A stretch of 58,201 nucleotides of DNA from assembly GCA_002083555.1 (NCBI GenBank), contig MSXN01000011.1, positions 330 through 58,530 on the forward strand, given 5' to 3'. The notes beneath the pieces are model-generated. The model saw nothing but the letters and a program-made list of their open reading frames with translations. It was not told the origin of the DNA and made no database searches. Below, piece by piece: positions 17,201 to 24,914 of the stretch (positions within the stretch are counted from its first letter, which is position 1; every line of letters starts with the position of its first letter). The position numbers and the translations under genes are program-made. Source of the stretch: Nitrospira sp. ST-bin5 (GTDB lineage Bacteria; Nitrospirota; Nitrospiria; Nitrospirales; Nitrospiraceae).

Positions 17201-18316
17201 GGAGAAGATTCCGCTACCCAAAGTAGAGTAGTTCGCGCCTCCGTCGGTCGAGACGCGCACCTCGATGCGGTCGGCACCAACGAGGGCGTTCGTGTAGTCA
17301 AATGTCAGGGTGGCGCTTGTCGCTCCACTAAGGTTGACGCCACGACTGATGGCGTTCCCGACGGTATCGGTGTCGATGCGGAGCTGTGAGGAGTTCACTC
17401 GCACATCCCCACCGCTGGCTCCGCCCCCACTCGCATCGGTTTCGGACCAGCTCGTCGACCAGGATTGCGTCCCATTGTTGTTGCTGTAGGAATCCGCCGA
17501 GAACGTATCTTTCACGGTCTCGGTTGCGAGAAGACCGACCCAATCCGCCTGAATAACCTCACCGATGACGATCTGCGTCTCAATCGTTCCGGTCTGGACC
17601 TCGAATTCCCAATCGCCACCAAGGGAAATATGGCCAGTCGCATCGGTACTGGCCTGGACGTCAGCGCCGGTCAGTTCCGCCAGCAAGTTGACTGCGATCT
17701 GCCCCGCTTCTCCCTCTGCGAAGTCGCAGCCGTATACGAGGATGTCGGCTTGCTCTGAAAGCGCTTGTTGTATTGTCGCGAGTTCGTCGGAGTATTGTTC
17801 CGACATACTGTCGACGTTGAGCGTGCCGGAACCGAGTTGCAGCGTGCCGGCGGCGCCGTGTGAGATGAGGTGGATGGCATCGATGCCGCTACGTCCAGCC
17901 AGCGCGCTCGCGATCTGCTCCATCCCGTCTTGCCCACCGTCGAGCATGATCACTTCAATGTTCGGATCCATACCGCTCAGGAGCTCCTGATAATTCGGCA
18001 CGGTGGGATCTACGAAGACGACCTCGGTCGTGGACTCGCCAGGATCGTAGGCGATGATGGCGTGCAGCAGCTCTTGCGAGTCCGCCTGCTCGGCAGTGGA
18101 ACCGTCCGCCGACGGCTCAGAGGAAACCGCGGCCTCGGCCTGGTCTTGAGCCACTTGCTCGGACGACACCTCTGCCGCCGTGGCCGCTGCCGCCGCATCG
18201 AACATCAACCGCTGTTCGAGGGACAGCAGGGACTGTTTGAAACTTGAGGTCGGCGTGGGGTGAGACGCCGGGGCAGCGGCTTGATCCGTCTTCTTTTTCC
18301 GCCAGAATTTGAACAA
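11231..18316 (-). CDS. Giant surface protein: LEPR-XLL-like, DUF4347, delta-60 and cadherin-like repeats, C-terminal membrane anchor
   Basis: About 2361 residues. A basic N-terminus (MFKFWRKKK) leads to an LEPR-XLL-like motif, SLEQRLMFDAA (29-42), with no classical signal peptide. A DUF4347 domain follows (about 85-260), with His in SHGAAG near 153 and Cys in YGCDFAEG near 195 as a likely caspase-like dyad. Then come a lectin-like stretch, Ig/cadherin-like modules, seven delta-60 repeats (about 590-985), more cadherin-like modules (three with AENxxNGTVVG), a Pro-rich linker, and a hydrophobic C-terminus with GYVVWALRGG and a charged tail. I prefer a TTG start at 18316 because GGGGGAGGG lies just upstream; the frame is open to 18481, but the extra 55 residues look non-coding. 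RTX repeats are absent. Confidence 0.85.
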   Translation of the reverse strand: MFKFWRKKKTDQAAAPASHPTPTSSFKQSLLSLEQRLMFDAAAAATAAEVSSEQVAQDQAEAAVSSEPSADGSTAEQADSQELLHAIIAYDPGESTTEVVFVDPTVPNYQELLSGMDPNIEVIMLDGGQDGMEQIASALAGRSGIDAIHLISHGAAGTLQLGSGTLNVDSMSEQYSDELATIQQALSEQADILVYGCDFAEGEAGQIAVNLLAELTGADVQASTDATGHISLGGDWEFEVQTGTIETQIVIGEVIQADWVGLLATETVKDTFSADSYSNNNGTQSWSTSWSETDASGGGASGGDVRVNSSQLRIDTDTVGNAISRGVNLSGATSATLTFDYTNALVGADRIEVRVSTDGGANYSTLGSGIFSSAANIGSGAASLDLSGYMSANTRIQFIVTATGGGERLYVDNVQISYQTNAAPTITSLSGDSLSYSEGDGAVVIEQGANALVADVDSANLDTGTLTVSIPSGGDSAEDVLSIRNQGTGAGQIGVSGSNVTYEGVTIGTFTGGSSGTSLVVTLNASATPTAVTALVKNITYENTDTSAPTTGARTVRYTLTDGDGGTSANYDTTMTVSGVNDAPTFGVGDGQATTSFGAGWEFGKETVVQPDGKILVGGYSDSGGSDDFSVARYNVDGTLDTSFGGGDGVAFAGIAGRAEAMVLQADGKVVLSGYTTTGGYQVCLARFNADGTLDMSFGGGDGVASSGVYGSAKDVVVQTDGKFLVAADLSNSNFNLMRFNSDGSLDTSFGGGSGYVSTDLAGSNDRADSLTIQADGKVVLAGFGFNGTSFDFALVRYNTDGSLDTSFNGTGKVLTDFGANSSDMGNEVRMQADGKIVVAGWSDTGGTNDFAIARYNTNGTLDTGFGTSGKVTINVGSSDLAEGLTIQSDGKILVTGTAGINGNDVGLVRLNTDGTLDTTFGGGDGIVTSNYSGSSDDRGYSVGVQSDGQIVVSGTTQVGGLGEYNVALNRYSSTGSLDTAFDPVSTLDGSPIYTEGGSPVVLDADVQIFDTELSTLNNFNGATLTLARNGGGNPDDALAFDGTTVTTSGPNLFVSGVQVGTFTFTGGELIVTFDSNATQARVNTLMQNIVYWNWSEAPPASVQIDWTFNDGNSGSQGTGGALQATGSTTVTIIPANDAPTITSLSGDSVSYTEGDGAVVIEQGANALVADVDSTNLDTGTLTVSIPSGGDSAEDVLSIRNQGTGAGQIGVSGSNITCGGVTIGTFTGGSNGSDLVITLNSSATPTAVTALVKNITYENTDTAAPTTGARTVRYVLTDGDGGTSSNYDTTVTVTAVNDAPTDLALSANTVAENATNGTVVGTVSGTDPDTGDTKAYSFTDSAGGRFAINSSTGQITVADGSLLNYESATNHSVTVRVTDSGGLTYEETFTINLTDVNEAPTGADATVTINEDTSHTLTAVNFGFSDVDAGDSLSAVRIDTLPGAGTLTLSGGSVTAGQVITVADITAGNLVFTPDSDTNGTGYASFTFSVWDSINAYDAAPNILTFNVTAVNDAPVITPIAPDVTFVEGGLAQVVDATGTIVDIDSANFDSGVMTVSISANGTVDDRLVVGNWGTGPGQVGVSGSNVTYEGIVIGTVGGGTSGSDPLVITFNTSATPTAVQEVYRSIQFNNVSDNPSTATRTLTIGLTDGDGGTATPQNKLVYVQGTNDAPVLTFGEGDKNFTEGALAVMIDALPTISDLDSTNFDTGTLTITISANPSADDRVELLNTGMGAGQLGVSGTNVYYGGTLIGTQGGGIGAAPFVVTFNANADATIVGEVMANIRFWVAGDAPSTATRTVEAVLTDGDGGTSLTASKQITVTAVNDSTVVTGGTSGSGSEDTTVTGTLTATDGDGLSDGTVFSVTGAATNGTASIDPATGLWSYTPTADWNGADSFTVTITDDAGNTATQVISVTVTPANDAPTDLALSANTVAENAANGTVVGTITGTDVDTGDTKTYGLTDTAGGRFAIDSTTGQLTVANASLLNYEAATSHTVTVRVTDSGGLTYDETFTINLTNINETPTAVTLSSSTVAENSANGTVVGMASTTDVDAGDSHTYQLMSNAGGRFAIDATTGVVTVVDGSLLNYEVATSHTVTIRTMDAGGLTHDQVLSIAVTDVNEATTTPTTVPGPLLPGTPAPPAPPSPPTTGGPVTSAPTEGGAPTPGPAPMPTVLPSDAARVVTPAVAPRVLSGLVSPVGPSHVQDSDKPIVLEEERGLVAWTVVEPVLNLLHEAADQLRTLAQSPEIPVKLSEFIVKELDAMTESLEEAMQGQQDEETLVAATAAGVSIVLSTGYVVWALRGGWLLASLLATMPAWRSFDPLPVLVRAKEDREHDGGRDDRRAARREDERIENLFGSNEGKAA
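14440..14900 (-). repeat. Duplicated surface-protein module, copy 2
   Basis: Encodes a module running from ITSLSGDS-(V)-SY through the DGDGGTSSNYDTT region of the giant protein. The amino-acid sequence is nearly identical to the module encoded at about 16590-17050, but many third positions differ. That points to an old internal duplication held by selection rather than recent copying. Confidence 0.75.
15360..16540 (-). repeat. Seven delta-60 (propeller-like) repeats within the giant gene
   Basis: The encoded protein shows seven units of about 55-60 residues marked by (V/I/L/M)Q-x-DGK-x-x-V-x-G and by R(Y/F)NxDG(T/S)LDTSFGxG. This is the delta-60 pattern, which is thought to form beta-propellers. 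The units diverge at both protein and DNA level. Confidence 0.85.
16590..17050 (-). repeat. Duplicated surface-protein module, copy 1
   Basis: Partner of the module at about 14440-14900. Both copies carry GAVVIEQGANALVADVDS and GTGAGQIGVSGSN. Confidence 0.75.
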
Positions 18317-18489
18317 GCCAGATCCCTCCCCCGAATGCACGCGGGCACACAGTCCCCGGTCTTTATCGGCGGAATTTTGACGCAGCTTGATCGGATTGTT
18401 GGAGAAGACACACTCGCGGGATAGGCGCTGGAACAGCGCACAACGGATCGGAACTGAAAGAAGCTCCGGCAATCGCCCCACTGGGACGG

Positions 18490-20628
18490 CTAGAACCCGC
18501 TCTCCCGGATCAACACGGCGGCGACCCGATCCCAGGCACGCCCTACGAAGCTTTGCGGCTTGCCAGTCACATGCACCAGTCCCGTCACAACTTGCTGCAC
18601 CGGCTCTGTCTGATCCAGCACCTTGAGCTCAATCCGATAGACGGATTGCTCAGCCTGCACGCGCCCATGCGGATCTTTTCTCGCCGAAACATCGCCACCG
18701 TAGATCGAGGCCAGGTAGGGCACGGAGAAGTCTTGCTCGTCCGCATCCCGAATTTCAACCACACGGGCCGGGCGGCTCGGCTGCGTGACATCGTTCGGAA
18801 TAAATTGCCCCTCCTGCCCGAGCGCCAGAAGGCTCAGGTCCTCCACTGATGCCAGCGCCGCCACGCTCGACTGTCCCGGATCGATGACATAGGCCACCGC
18901 CAGTTTCTCGTTGATCCACCGTCCGGGATAGAGCGAGTCCGCGTGGTCGACCACCACGCCATCGATCGGTGCGCGCAGCAGAAGGTTCTGCTGCTTCTCC
19001 GTCACCCCGTCCAATTCAACCAGCTTGGCTTTGAGCGACTCCCCGATGACCTGTGCCTGCGCCCGATCATCGGCATAACCCGCTTGCCGCTGCAACCGAA
19101 AGTCCAACTGATCCACCTGCGTCTGCGCCAGCTTCGCGTCCTTCACCAATTTCGGACTTTCTAAGATGAGCAGCGTATCCCCTTCACGCACCGGCTGGCC
19201 CTGACGGACCGCCACGGCCATGATTCGGCCCGAGGCCGGCGGATAGACGGTGGCATAGCGCTTCGCCTGCAGGATGCCCGGAATCGCCACACGGCTGGAC
19301 CAGGGCACACAGGCTAACACCAGCAGCCCCGCTAGGACCGCCATGGTCACCGCAAACCGGCGCGTTCCGGCAAAGGCCGCACGGCGGCCCCACCAGGCCG
19401 TGAGTTCGCGCCAGATGGGCAGACCGATAAAGAAGACGATTTCCACGAGGAATAGAATGATCCCGAGGAGTTTAAAAAACTGGTGATAGACCATCACCGC
19501 AATCCCGGTAAAGAGGATCATCCGATAGGCCCAAATCGCCCAGGCATAGGCGACCATAGTCCTGCGAGTGGATGGACTGACAGCTTCAGGCGCCGGCGCA
19601 CCGGGGGCAAACAGCACCTCGCGCAACCGCCACTGCCCGAACGCGAACGCGCGGTCCTGCAAGTTCGGCAGCCCCAAGCCGTCGGCCAGCAGATAGTAGC
19701 CGTCGAACCGCATCAGTGGATTGAGGTTGACCGTCAGGCTCATGATCCAACTACTGGTCGCGACAATAAAGGCCATGCTCCGCCACGTGCCGTCAGGCAG
19801 AAATCCCCACAGCAGGGTTGCGACCGCCGCCAGGCCCAGTTCAGCGATGACGCCGGCGGCCGCGATGGCCAGCCGTTTGCGCTTGGAGGTCAGCCGATAC
19901 GCATCGCTGACGTCGGAATACAGCACCGGCATCATGACCATGAGCGCCACACCGATCGTCGGCACGCGACAGCCGAATCGCGTCGCCGTATAGGCATGCC
20001 CCAATTCGTGGACGACTTTGACCGCGCAGAGGACCGCGCCGTACATCGCGGCTCCACGCCAGTTAAAGAAGTGCAGAAAGGTCGAGAGGAACACGTCCCA
20101 CTGGCGGCTGACGAGCACGAGCCCCACCGCCCCGATCACCCCGAACACCCATGCGGCTGCCGCGGTGTAGAACGGCGCCACCAGCGGCAACGTGGCATGG
20201 AGAAACCGATGCGGATGCACGAGCGGAATCTTGATGAACAAGTAATGATGCAACAGCCATTGCCACCAGGCCTGATGGCGGGCCGCTTCCTGGTCCACAT
20301 AATCTTTCGTCTGCCCGCTCGCCGATTGCTCCGTGAGGTTGTTCACATAGAGGAACTTGATGAGATCCTCCACATCCTCCGCGGTGATGCGCGAGGTCGT
20401 CTCCTGCGCGGTGGCGGCAACCAGCTTCTCCACCGTCTCGCATGACCAGCGCTGGAGCAGCTGATACACCGGCCACTCGATCTGGAAATATTTCTGGCGA
20501 ACCGGATCGACAATCGTCCAGGTCGGCACGCCTTCGGGAGTGGGCGCGCCGCGAAGGAACTCGACGTTCTTCCTGAGCGCGGGCAGTTTCCGCTCTTTGG
20601 GGGCTTGCGCAGGTGGCACGCTCGGCAT
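18490..20628 (-). CDS. PqqD-like/M50 site-2 protease/HlyD-adaptor hybrid membrane protein
   Basis: A 712-residue hybrid. Residues 1-110 resemble a PqqD-like winged-helix domain. A multi-span M50 (site-2 protease) region carries the zinc motif H207-E-L-G-H211 and a second motif NPLMRFDGYY near 302-311, with several membrane helices between about 140 and 440. Residues 454-700 form a HlyD/biotinyl-lipoyl periplasmic adaptor (ASGRIMAVAVRQGQPVREGD). It starts three bases after the GAF-adaptor gene stops. Its position before the giant protein suggests processing or export of that protein. The protease residues appear intact; the substrate is inferred. Confidence 0.85.
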   Translation of the reverse strand: MPSVPPAQAPKERKLPALRKNVEFLRGAPTPEGVPTWTIVDPVRQKYFQIEWPVYQLLQRWSCETVEKLVAATAQETTSRITAEDVEDLIKFLYVNNLTEQSASGQTKDYVDQEAARHQAWWQWLLHHYLFIKIPLVHPHRFLHATLPLVAPFYTAAAAWVFGVIGAVGLVLVSRQWDVFLSTFLHFFNWRGAAMYGAVLCAVKVVHELGHAYTATRFGCRVPTIGVALMVMMPVLYSDVSDAYRLTSKRKRLAIAAAGVIAELGLAAVATLLWGFLPDGTWRSMAFIVATSSWIMSLTVNLNPLMRFDGYYLLADGLGLPNLQDRAFAFGQWRLREVLFAPGAPAPEAVSPSTRRTMVAYAWAIWAYRMILFTGIAVMVYHQFFKLLGIILFLVEIVFFIGLPIWRELTAWWGRRAAFAGTRRFAVTMAVLAGLLVLACVPWSSRVAIPGILQAKRYATVYPPASGRIMAVAVRQGQPVREGDTLLILESPKLVKDAKLAQTQVDQLDFRLQRQAGYADDRAQAQVIGESLKAKLVELDGVTEKQQNLLLRAPIDGVVVDHADSLYPGRWINEKLAVAYVIDPGQSSVAALASVEDLSLLALGQEGQFIPNDVTQPSRPARVVEIRDADEQDFSVPYLASIYGGDVSARKDPHGRVQAEQSVYRIELKVLDQTEPVQQVVTGLVHVTGKPQSFVGRAWDRVAAVLIRESGF

Positions 20629-20631
20629 GGG

Positions 20632-21996
20632 TCACACTCCCAGCAGTTGGCGCAGAGCCGTCACGGGACGGCGAAACAGCAGAAAGGCCAGCGGACCGCG
20701 CTCGCCGTAGACTTTGGCCGAGCCCTGCCAGCCGATCCGGAGACGCGGATCGGCGGCCGCCAATTCCGCCATCACCCGGTAGGCCAGGACATCGCCCGGC
20801 AAGACCTCGGCGTGATAACTCGCCCGGCTCACTGTCGCCGCGAAGGACTCTAACGGCAGCGCGTCGAAGAAGGCCACCACCTCGGCTCCGTCCTTCAGCA
20901 TCAACGAATCGCTGACCGGCAAATCGATGCGTAACTCCAGCCGTTGCGGATCGGCTATCTCCATGATCCGCTCACCGACGGAGACCGGCTTCCCGACCCA
21001 ATCCGCTTTATCGGTGTACAACAGCAGCCCGGTTTGCGGCGCGCGGACGTCAATCTGCTCCAGCATTTCTTGCGCGTACTCGCGCTCGGTCTCTTTCAAC
21101 GAGACTTCCGCGTCTTTGATCGGCGCGTCGGCTTTTCGCTGAGGATCGGCGAATCCCGCCTGCACGGCCTGGGCATGTTCGGCACGGGCCACCGCCAGTT
21201 GTTTGTCGGCCACCTGAAACTGGTTGCGGATATTCGTGTCCTCATAGCGGAACAAGATCCGGTCCTGAAGGACCATCGTATTCGGTGGAACCACTACTTC
21301 GGCAATGACCCCATCCATCGGCGCGCTCACGATCGCAGGATCCTTCGCCATCACTTTCACCGGCGCCACGGTTGAGACCCGGACCGGCACACACAACGCC
21401 GCGACCAGGGCGGCCCCGATCAGCCAGGCATAGGGCTTCTTGATCGTGGCTGACCAGCTGCGTGTCTTTCTCGACAGCGCCTTCCAGGCATAGGCATAGC
21501 TGCCGGCCAATCGATGGACGATGGCGACGTCGTTTTCCTGCCAGGGAAACTCGCGCTCGAACCACCAGGCGCCAAGCACGGTCTCGTCGGGATGTTTCAG
21601 CGGACACCAGAACACGTAGCCCTGGACATGGTCGCGCCAGCCCTCGCGGCAGGAGGCCGTACAGGTCTCTTCGGTCAGCGCCATCGGCTCATCGCCCGGA
21701 TGCTCCTGCCGAAGCGCCTGCGCCACCTGCTCCAGCCAGAGAATCAGCGGCGCCTCCCGTTCGACGACCGCCACGCTGGACGCCGTCCCAACCCGGCAGG
21801 CCGCCGCGCCCGATGTATCGAAAATCAACAGGAAGGCCTGTTGATAGGGCACCAGACGGCGTGTTTCATTGACGGCGAGAAACTGCAGTTCCTGGACTGT
21901 CTTGGCCGCACGCACCTGCCCTTCCAGGTGCGTGAGCGCCGCCAGGTGGATGAGCGTGGGGATCTGTTGTGCAGTGGGTTCGGTGGTGGCGGCCAT
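20632..21996 (-). CDS. GAF domain-HlyD adaptor fusion, inner membrane
   Basis: A 454-residue protein. Residues 20-175 look like a cytosolic GAF domain, including LVPYQQAFLLIFD. One membrane helix lies at about 190-207, followed by a HlyD-type periplasmic part with APMDGVIAEVVVPPNT (lipoyl half), a hairpin of about 90 residues, and a barrel region to the C-terminus. It resembles an export adaptor carrying its own intracellular ligand sensor. It lies four bases after the preceding adaptor gene and three bases before the M50-HlyD hybrid, so it belongs to one tight operon. No ATPase partner is encoded nearby. The ligand of the GAF domain is unknown. Confidence 0.82.
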   Translation of the reverse strand: MAATTEPTAQQIPTLIHLAALTHLEGQVRAAKTVQELQFLAVNETRRLVPYQQAFLLIFDTSGAAACRVGTASSVAVVEREAPLILWLEQVAQALRQEHPGDEPMALTEETCTASCREGWRDHVQGYVFWCPLKHPDETVLGAWWFEREFPWQENDVAIVHRLAGSYAYAWKALSRKTRSWSATIKKPYAWLIGAALVAALCVPVRVSTVAPVKVMAKDPAIVSAPMDGVIAEVVVPPNTMVLQDRILFRYEDTNIRNQFQVADKQLAVARAEHAQAVQAGFADPQRKADAPIKDAEVSLKETEREYAQEMLEQIDVRAPQTGLLLYTDKADWVGKPVSVGERIMEIADPQRLELRIDLPVSDSLMLKDGAEVVAFFDALPLESFAATVSRASYHAEVLPGDVLAYRVMAELAAADPRLRIGWQGSAKVYGERGPLAFLLFRRPVTALRQLLGV

Positions 21997-22000
21997 CGCG

Positions 22001-22786
22001 TTAGGGTTGCATGGTTGGGAATTGGGCGGAGCCGCTCATGCCGGCCAGGACTTCGGGCGGCAGCTTTTCAAACGCGCCGATCACCTTGACCGTCTGGCTC
22101 GCCGGATCGATATTCGCGCCGATCTCTTTGACTTTCGCCTGGTACTCCCCCTTCGTTTCATCGATCGTAAACGTGAACCGCGCCTTTCGTTTCAGCCAGG
22201 CCAGCGACGAGGAGGGCAGCACCAGCTCGATTTCCAGGCTCGTATCGTCCAGCAGGCTGAGCAACTTGTCGTTGGGAAAGACATTCTCATGCTCGTTCAC
22301 CATGACGCCGGTGATGCGGCCGGAAAAAGGGGCGGCAATGCGGCAACTCCGCACATTGATGTCGGCGATGCGAATCGCAGCCTGAGCCTTCTTGGCTTCG
22401 GCCTCGGAAATCTCCAGTTCCAATGTGCTGACGGCGTTCAACTTGGTGAGTTCCTTGTTGTTCGCAAACGTCTTGTCTTTGGCCTGATGCTCGGCGATGG
22501 CCGCCGCCAGTTCGGCCCGGTACTTCTCGCAATCGATCTGCACCAGCGTTTCGCCCTTTTCGATTCGCTCCCCTTCTTTGCGCGGCAACTGGCTGACCCG
22601 GCCCTGGATCTGCGTATAGAGCATGGCTTGTGTGGCGGCTCTGACAATGCCACGCATCACGCCGTTCCCGGATCGCACCACCGTGGCCGGCCGCTCGCCT
22701 TTGGGCCAGCCGGCCTGCGGCACCACGGCCACCGACAAGACGAGCGCCACGATGAGAATGCTGCTAGCGCGCCACAGAGGTCGCAT
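22001..22786 (-). CDS. Periplasmic adaptor (membrane fusion) protein, RND/HlyD type
   Basis: A 261-residue exported protein with a signal or anchor helix at about residues 7-27. A lipoyl half-motif (IQGRVSQLPRKEGERIEKGE) is followed by a helical hairpin (about 90-145), the second lipoyl half (CRIAAPFSGRITGVMVNE) and a beta-barrel. Such proteins bridge inner-membrane pumps to TolC. It overlaps the end of the TolC-like gene by 23 bases and precedes the GAF-adaptor gene by four. It is shorter than typical RND adaptors (about 350-400), lacking most of a membrane-proximal domain. Confidence 0.87.
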   Translation of the reverse strand: MRPLWRASSILIVALVLSVAVVPQAGWPKGERPATVVRSGNGVMRGIVRAATQAMLYTQIQGRVSQLPRKEGERIEKGETLVQIDCEKYRAELAAAIAEHQAKDKTFANNKELTKLNAVSTLELEISEAEAKKAQAAIRIADINVRSCRIAAPFSGRITGVMVNEHENVFPNDKLLSLLDDTSLEIELVLPSSSLAWLKRKARFTFTIDETKGEYQAKVKEIGANIDPASQTVKVIGAFEKLPPEVLAGMSGSAQFPTMQP

Positions 22787-24299
22787 GGATCTCCGATCTC
22801 CTTTCGACGCTCGCCGTCCGCAATCCCGCGGGTTCCCAGAGTTTCTTTAAGGCCCCGGCCAAGTCCGCCACGCTCTGCGCGCCGAGGCCTGCCGGAACCG
22901 CATCTTCCCCCAGCGACGCCATCAAGGTTGCATAGGCTGTCTCGACCCCCGACTGCGCGCTGTCCAGCCGGATCTCTGCCAGGACATCGTTCACCCGCTC
23001 CTTGATCAGCGTGAGGTCGTTCGTACTGCGGGTAAGCCAGAGATTCCTGGTGTGCTCGGCAATCGCTGACTGGGTCTCGTGATATTGCCTCGCATTCTGA
23101 AATTCCTGTTTCGCATGGACAAACTGCACGGCGCCGACATGCACTTCCGTCAGGATCGCCATGGTGAGCGCAAGGCTTTGCGACTCCAGCACCTCCCGAT
23201 GGGCCTCCACCGCTTTCAATTTGGCCGGCGTACGAAACGCAGAGAGGAGATTCCAACTGGTCTGGGCGGCGTAGCCCAGCCAGTTTTGATAGAGGAAGAA
23301 GCTGTTGCTGTTGTAATACCCGCCGAAGCTGAGTTTGAGGCTGGGAAACAATTCCAAGAACACCGCACGCGCTTCTTTGGCGCTGATCCGCTTCTGATAG
23401 TCGATCGACCGCAACTCGGCCCGGAACATCAAGGCCTGCTTCTCCATGCTCTCCGTATCCAAGTTCACGAGCGGGACATGGCCGGTTCTGACCGGCACGG
23501 TGAGTTCATAGGGGGTTCCCGGAGGCAGGCCCATCATCGACGCCAACTGCGTCCGCGCCGTACTGAGTTCCCGATACAACCGCTGCACCTCGCGCTGGAT
23601 ATTGAGCAGATCGCGCCGGTAGTTCAGCGGCGTCAACGGGGCCTGGAGCTTTTTATCGACGATCTGCTGCGCACTCTCCAGCGCTTTCCCTACCGACTCA
23701 TTGAGAAACTCCACGCGATGGAGTACCCGTTCGGCGCTGACGGCGCGCCAATAGGCGCTCCGGACATCCTGCACGAGCCGCACGGCAATCCGCCGCTTTT
23801 CTTCTTCTGCAATCATCACGTTGTCCGCCGCCTGTTGCGCCCTGACGAACGACAACCCAAAATCGAGCACATCCCAGCTCAACGCCAGATTGCCGGAGGT
23901 CACGTTCTTGTCGGAGGAGGTGAACGGTTCCAGGACCGGACGTCCATCTAAGAGCGATTGCGCGCCACCGCCGCTGAAATTGTTGCGCCCGTCGAATCCG
24001 GCATTGGCCGAGATCTGCGGCAACAGCGTGTAGTGCGCGACGTTCAATTGCTGATGGGCCAACTGCGCCTGCATCGCCTTCACTCTGGCCTCAAGGTTGT
24101 ACTTGAGCGCCCGGGCCGTCGCCTCATAGAGGTCGATCGGCCCTATCACCGGCTCCTCGATCGCCATTAATGCTTTCATATCGTTGGTCACACGCGTCCG
24201 CACATCATCCTTCGTCAGCACGTAGGGTTTGACCAGACATCCGCTGGCCATCACCATCAGTATCAATAGAATCGTCTGCTTCCACCACACGCTGCCCAT
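22764..24299 (-). CDS. TolC-family outer-membrane efflux lipoprotein
   Basis: A protein of about 511 residues. The N-terminus has a lipoprotein signal (ILLILMVMASGC), and the body has the two long helical-repeat halves of TolC proteins, for example the Y-N-L-E-A-R start, ALSWDVLDFGLS and the second SWNLLSAFRTP segment. It should form the outer-membrane channel for the adaptors that follow. It is the first gene of the leftward operon. The ATG at 24299 gives a compact lipoprotein signal; an upstream ATG at 24338 with GAGG before it cannot be excluded. Confidence 0.88.
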   Translation of the reverse strand: MGSVWWKQTILLILMVMASGCLVKPYVLTKDDVRTRVTNDMKALMAIEEPVIGPIDLYEATARALKYNLEARVKAMQAQLAHQQLNVAHYTLLPQISANAGFDGRNNFSGGGAQSLLDGRPVLEPFTSSDKNVTSGNLALSWDVLDFGLSFVRAQQAADNVMIAEEEKRRIAVRLVQDVRSAYWRAVSAERVLHRVEFLNESVGKALESAQQIVDKKLQAPLTPLNYRRDLLNIQREVQRLYRELSTARTQLASMMGLPPGTPYELTVPVRTGHVPLVNLDTESMEKQALMFRAELRSIDYQKRISAKEARAVFLELFPSLKLSFGGYYNSNSFFLYQNWLGYAAQTSWNLLSAFRTPAKLKAVEAHREVLESQSLALTMAILTEVHVGAVQFVHAKQEFQNARQYHETQSAIAEHTRNLWLTRSTNDLTLIKERVNDVLAEIRLDSAQSGVETAYATLMASLGEDAVPAGLGAQSVADLAGALKKLWEPAGLRTASVERRSEIHATSVAR

Positions 24300-24617
24300 C
24301 GCTCCAGAGTCCGTCCATTCAAGACTGAAATCACACATAGACCTCACGGCCTACCGGCCGCACCTTGTCACTACATCTATCGGCTCAAGCACGCATAATC
24401 TTGATCTATTGAGGACAAACCGCACCAAATCGGGAGAACGGAGGCAGGCAGTCATGACACGCCAGACCACCTCGCGCGGCGGCGCCCTCCGACTCAGCCC
24501 CGGAGCATGACTCCCCCCCCTTCCGAGGTAACCCTTCCTGGTCTTACGCTTTCCAGCAATCCCGGTATCCTCTTGAACAGGACATGCGTGCTTCACCCCC
24601 AACCAAGGAGACCGACC
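24300..24617. other. Intergenic region between divergent TolC-like and zinc-ribbon genes
   Basis: About 320 bases that should contain the promoters of the leftward export operon and the rightward zinc-ribbon gene. The right end has an AAGGAG ribosome site. I see no confident -35/-10 pair and no RNA gene. A frame open from 24507 continues into the zinc-ribbon gene but looks non-coding. Confidence 0.45.
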
Positions 24618-24875
24618 ATGAGCTGTTCACGATGCTGCGGACTGATGGTGAAAGACAATTTAATGGATTTTGACGGCACGTCCGGTCATATGTGGGTGAG
24701 TGCCATGCGCTGCATGAATTGCGGCCATGTCCATGACCCCGTCATGGAGCAGAATCGTCGTAGCCTACAAGCCTCGCGACCAGCCCCGGTGCTGGTTGCA
24801 GTCGGAGACGAGGCCGACTATCACGACGACGAGGTTCATCTGGGGATCGAATCGATTGTAGCCCAAGCGGCCTGA
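24618..24875 (+). CDS. Small zinc-ribbon protein
   Basis: An 85-residue protein with two cysteine knuckles: CSRCCG at residues 3-8 and CMNCGHVHDP near 36-45, which together look like one zinc ribbon. The C-terminal half is acidic and poorly conserved in character. The ATG at 24618 has an AAGGAG site and places the first CxxC at the very start, as usual for such proteins. A receiver protein follows 39 bases later on the same strand. The function is not known; zinc ribbons of this size often bind nucleic acid or protein. Confidence 0.75.
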   Translation: MSCSRCCGLMVKDNLMDFDGTSGHMWVSAMRCMNCGHVHDPVMEQNRRSLQASRPAPVLVAVGDEADYHDDEVHLGIESIVAQAA

Positions 24876-24914
24876 TCGCCGACATGACACCAACTAGAAG
24901 CTAGAGGAGCGGCC

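Noticed and set aside
11231..18316. RTX adhesin secreted by a standard type I system
   Set aside because: No GGxGxDxxx nonapeptide repeats and no ABC exporter; the C-terminus is a membrane segment rather than a secretion signal.
18363..18395. FliA-like GCCGATAA sequence before the giant gene
   Set aside because: The -35 part matches poorly (about 5 of 8 and off spacing); not enough to call a flagellar-sigma promoter.
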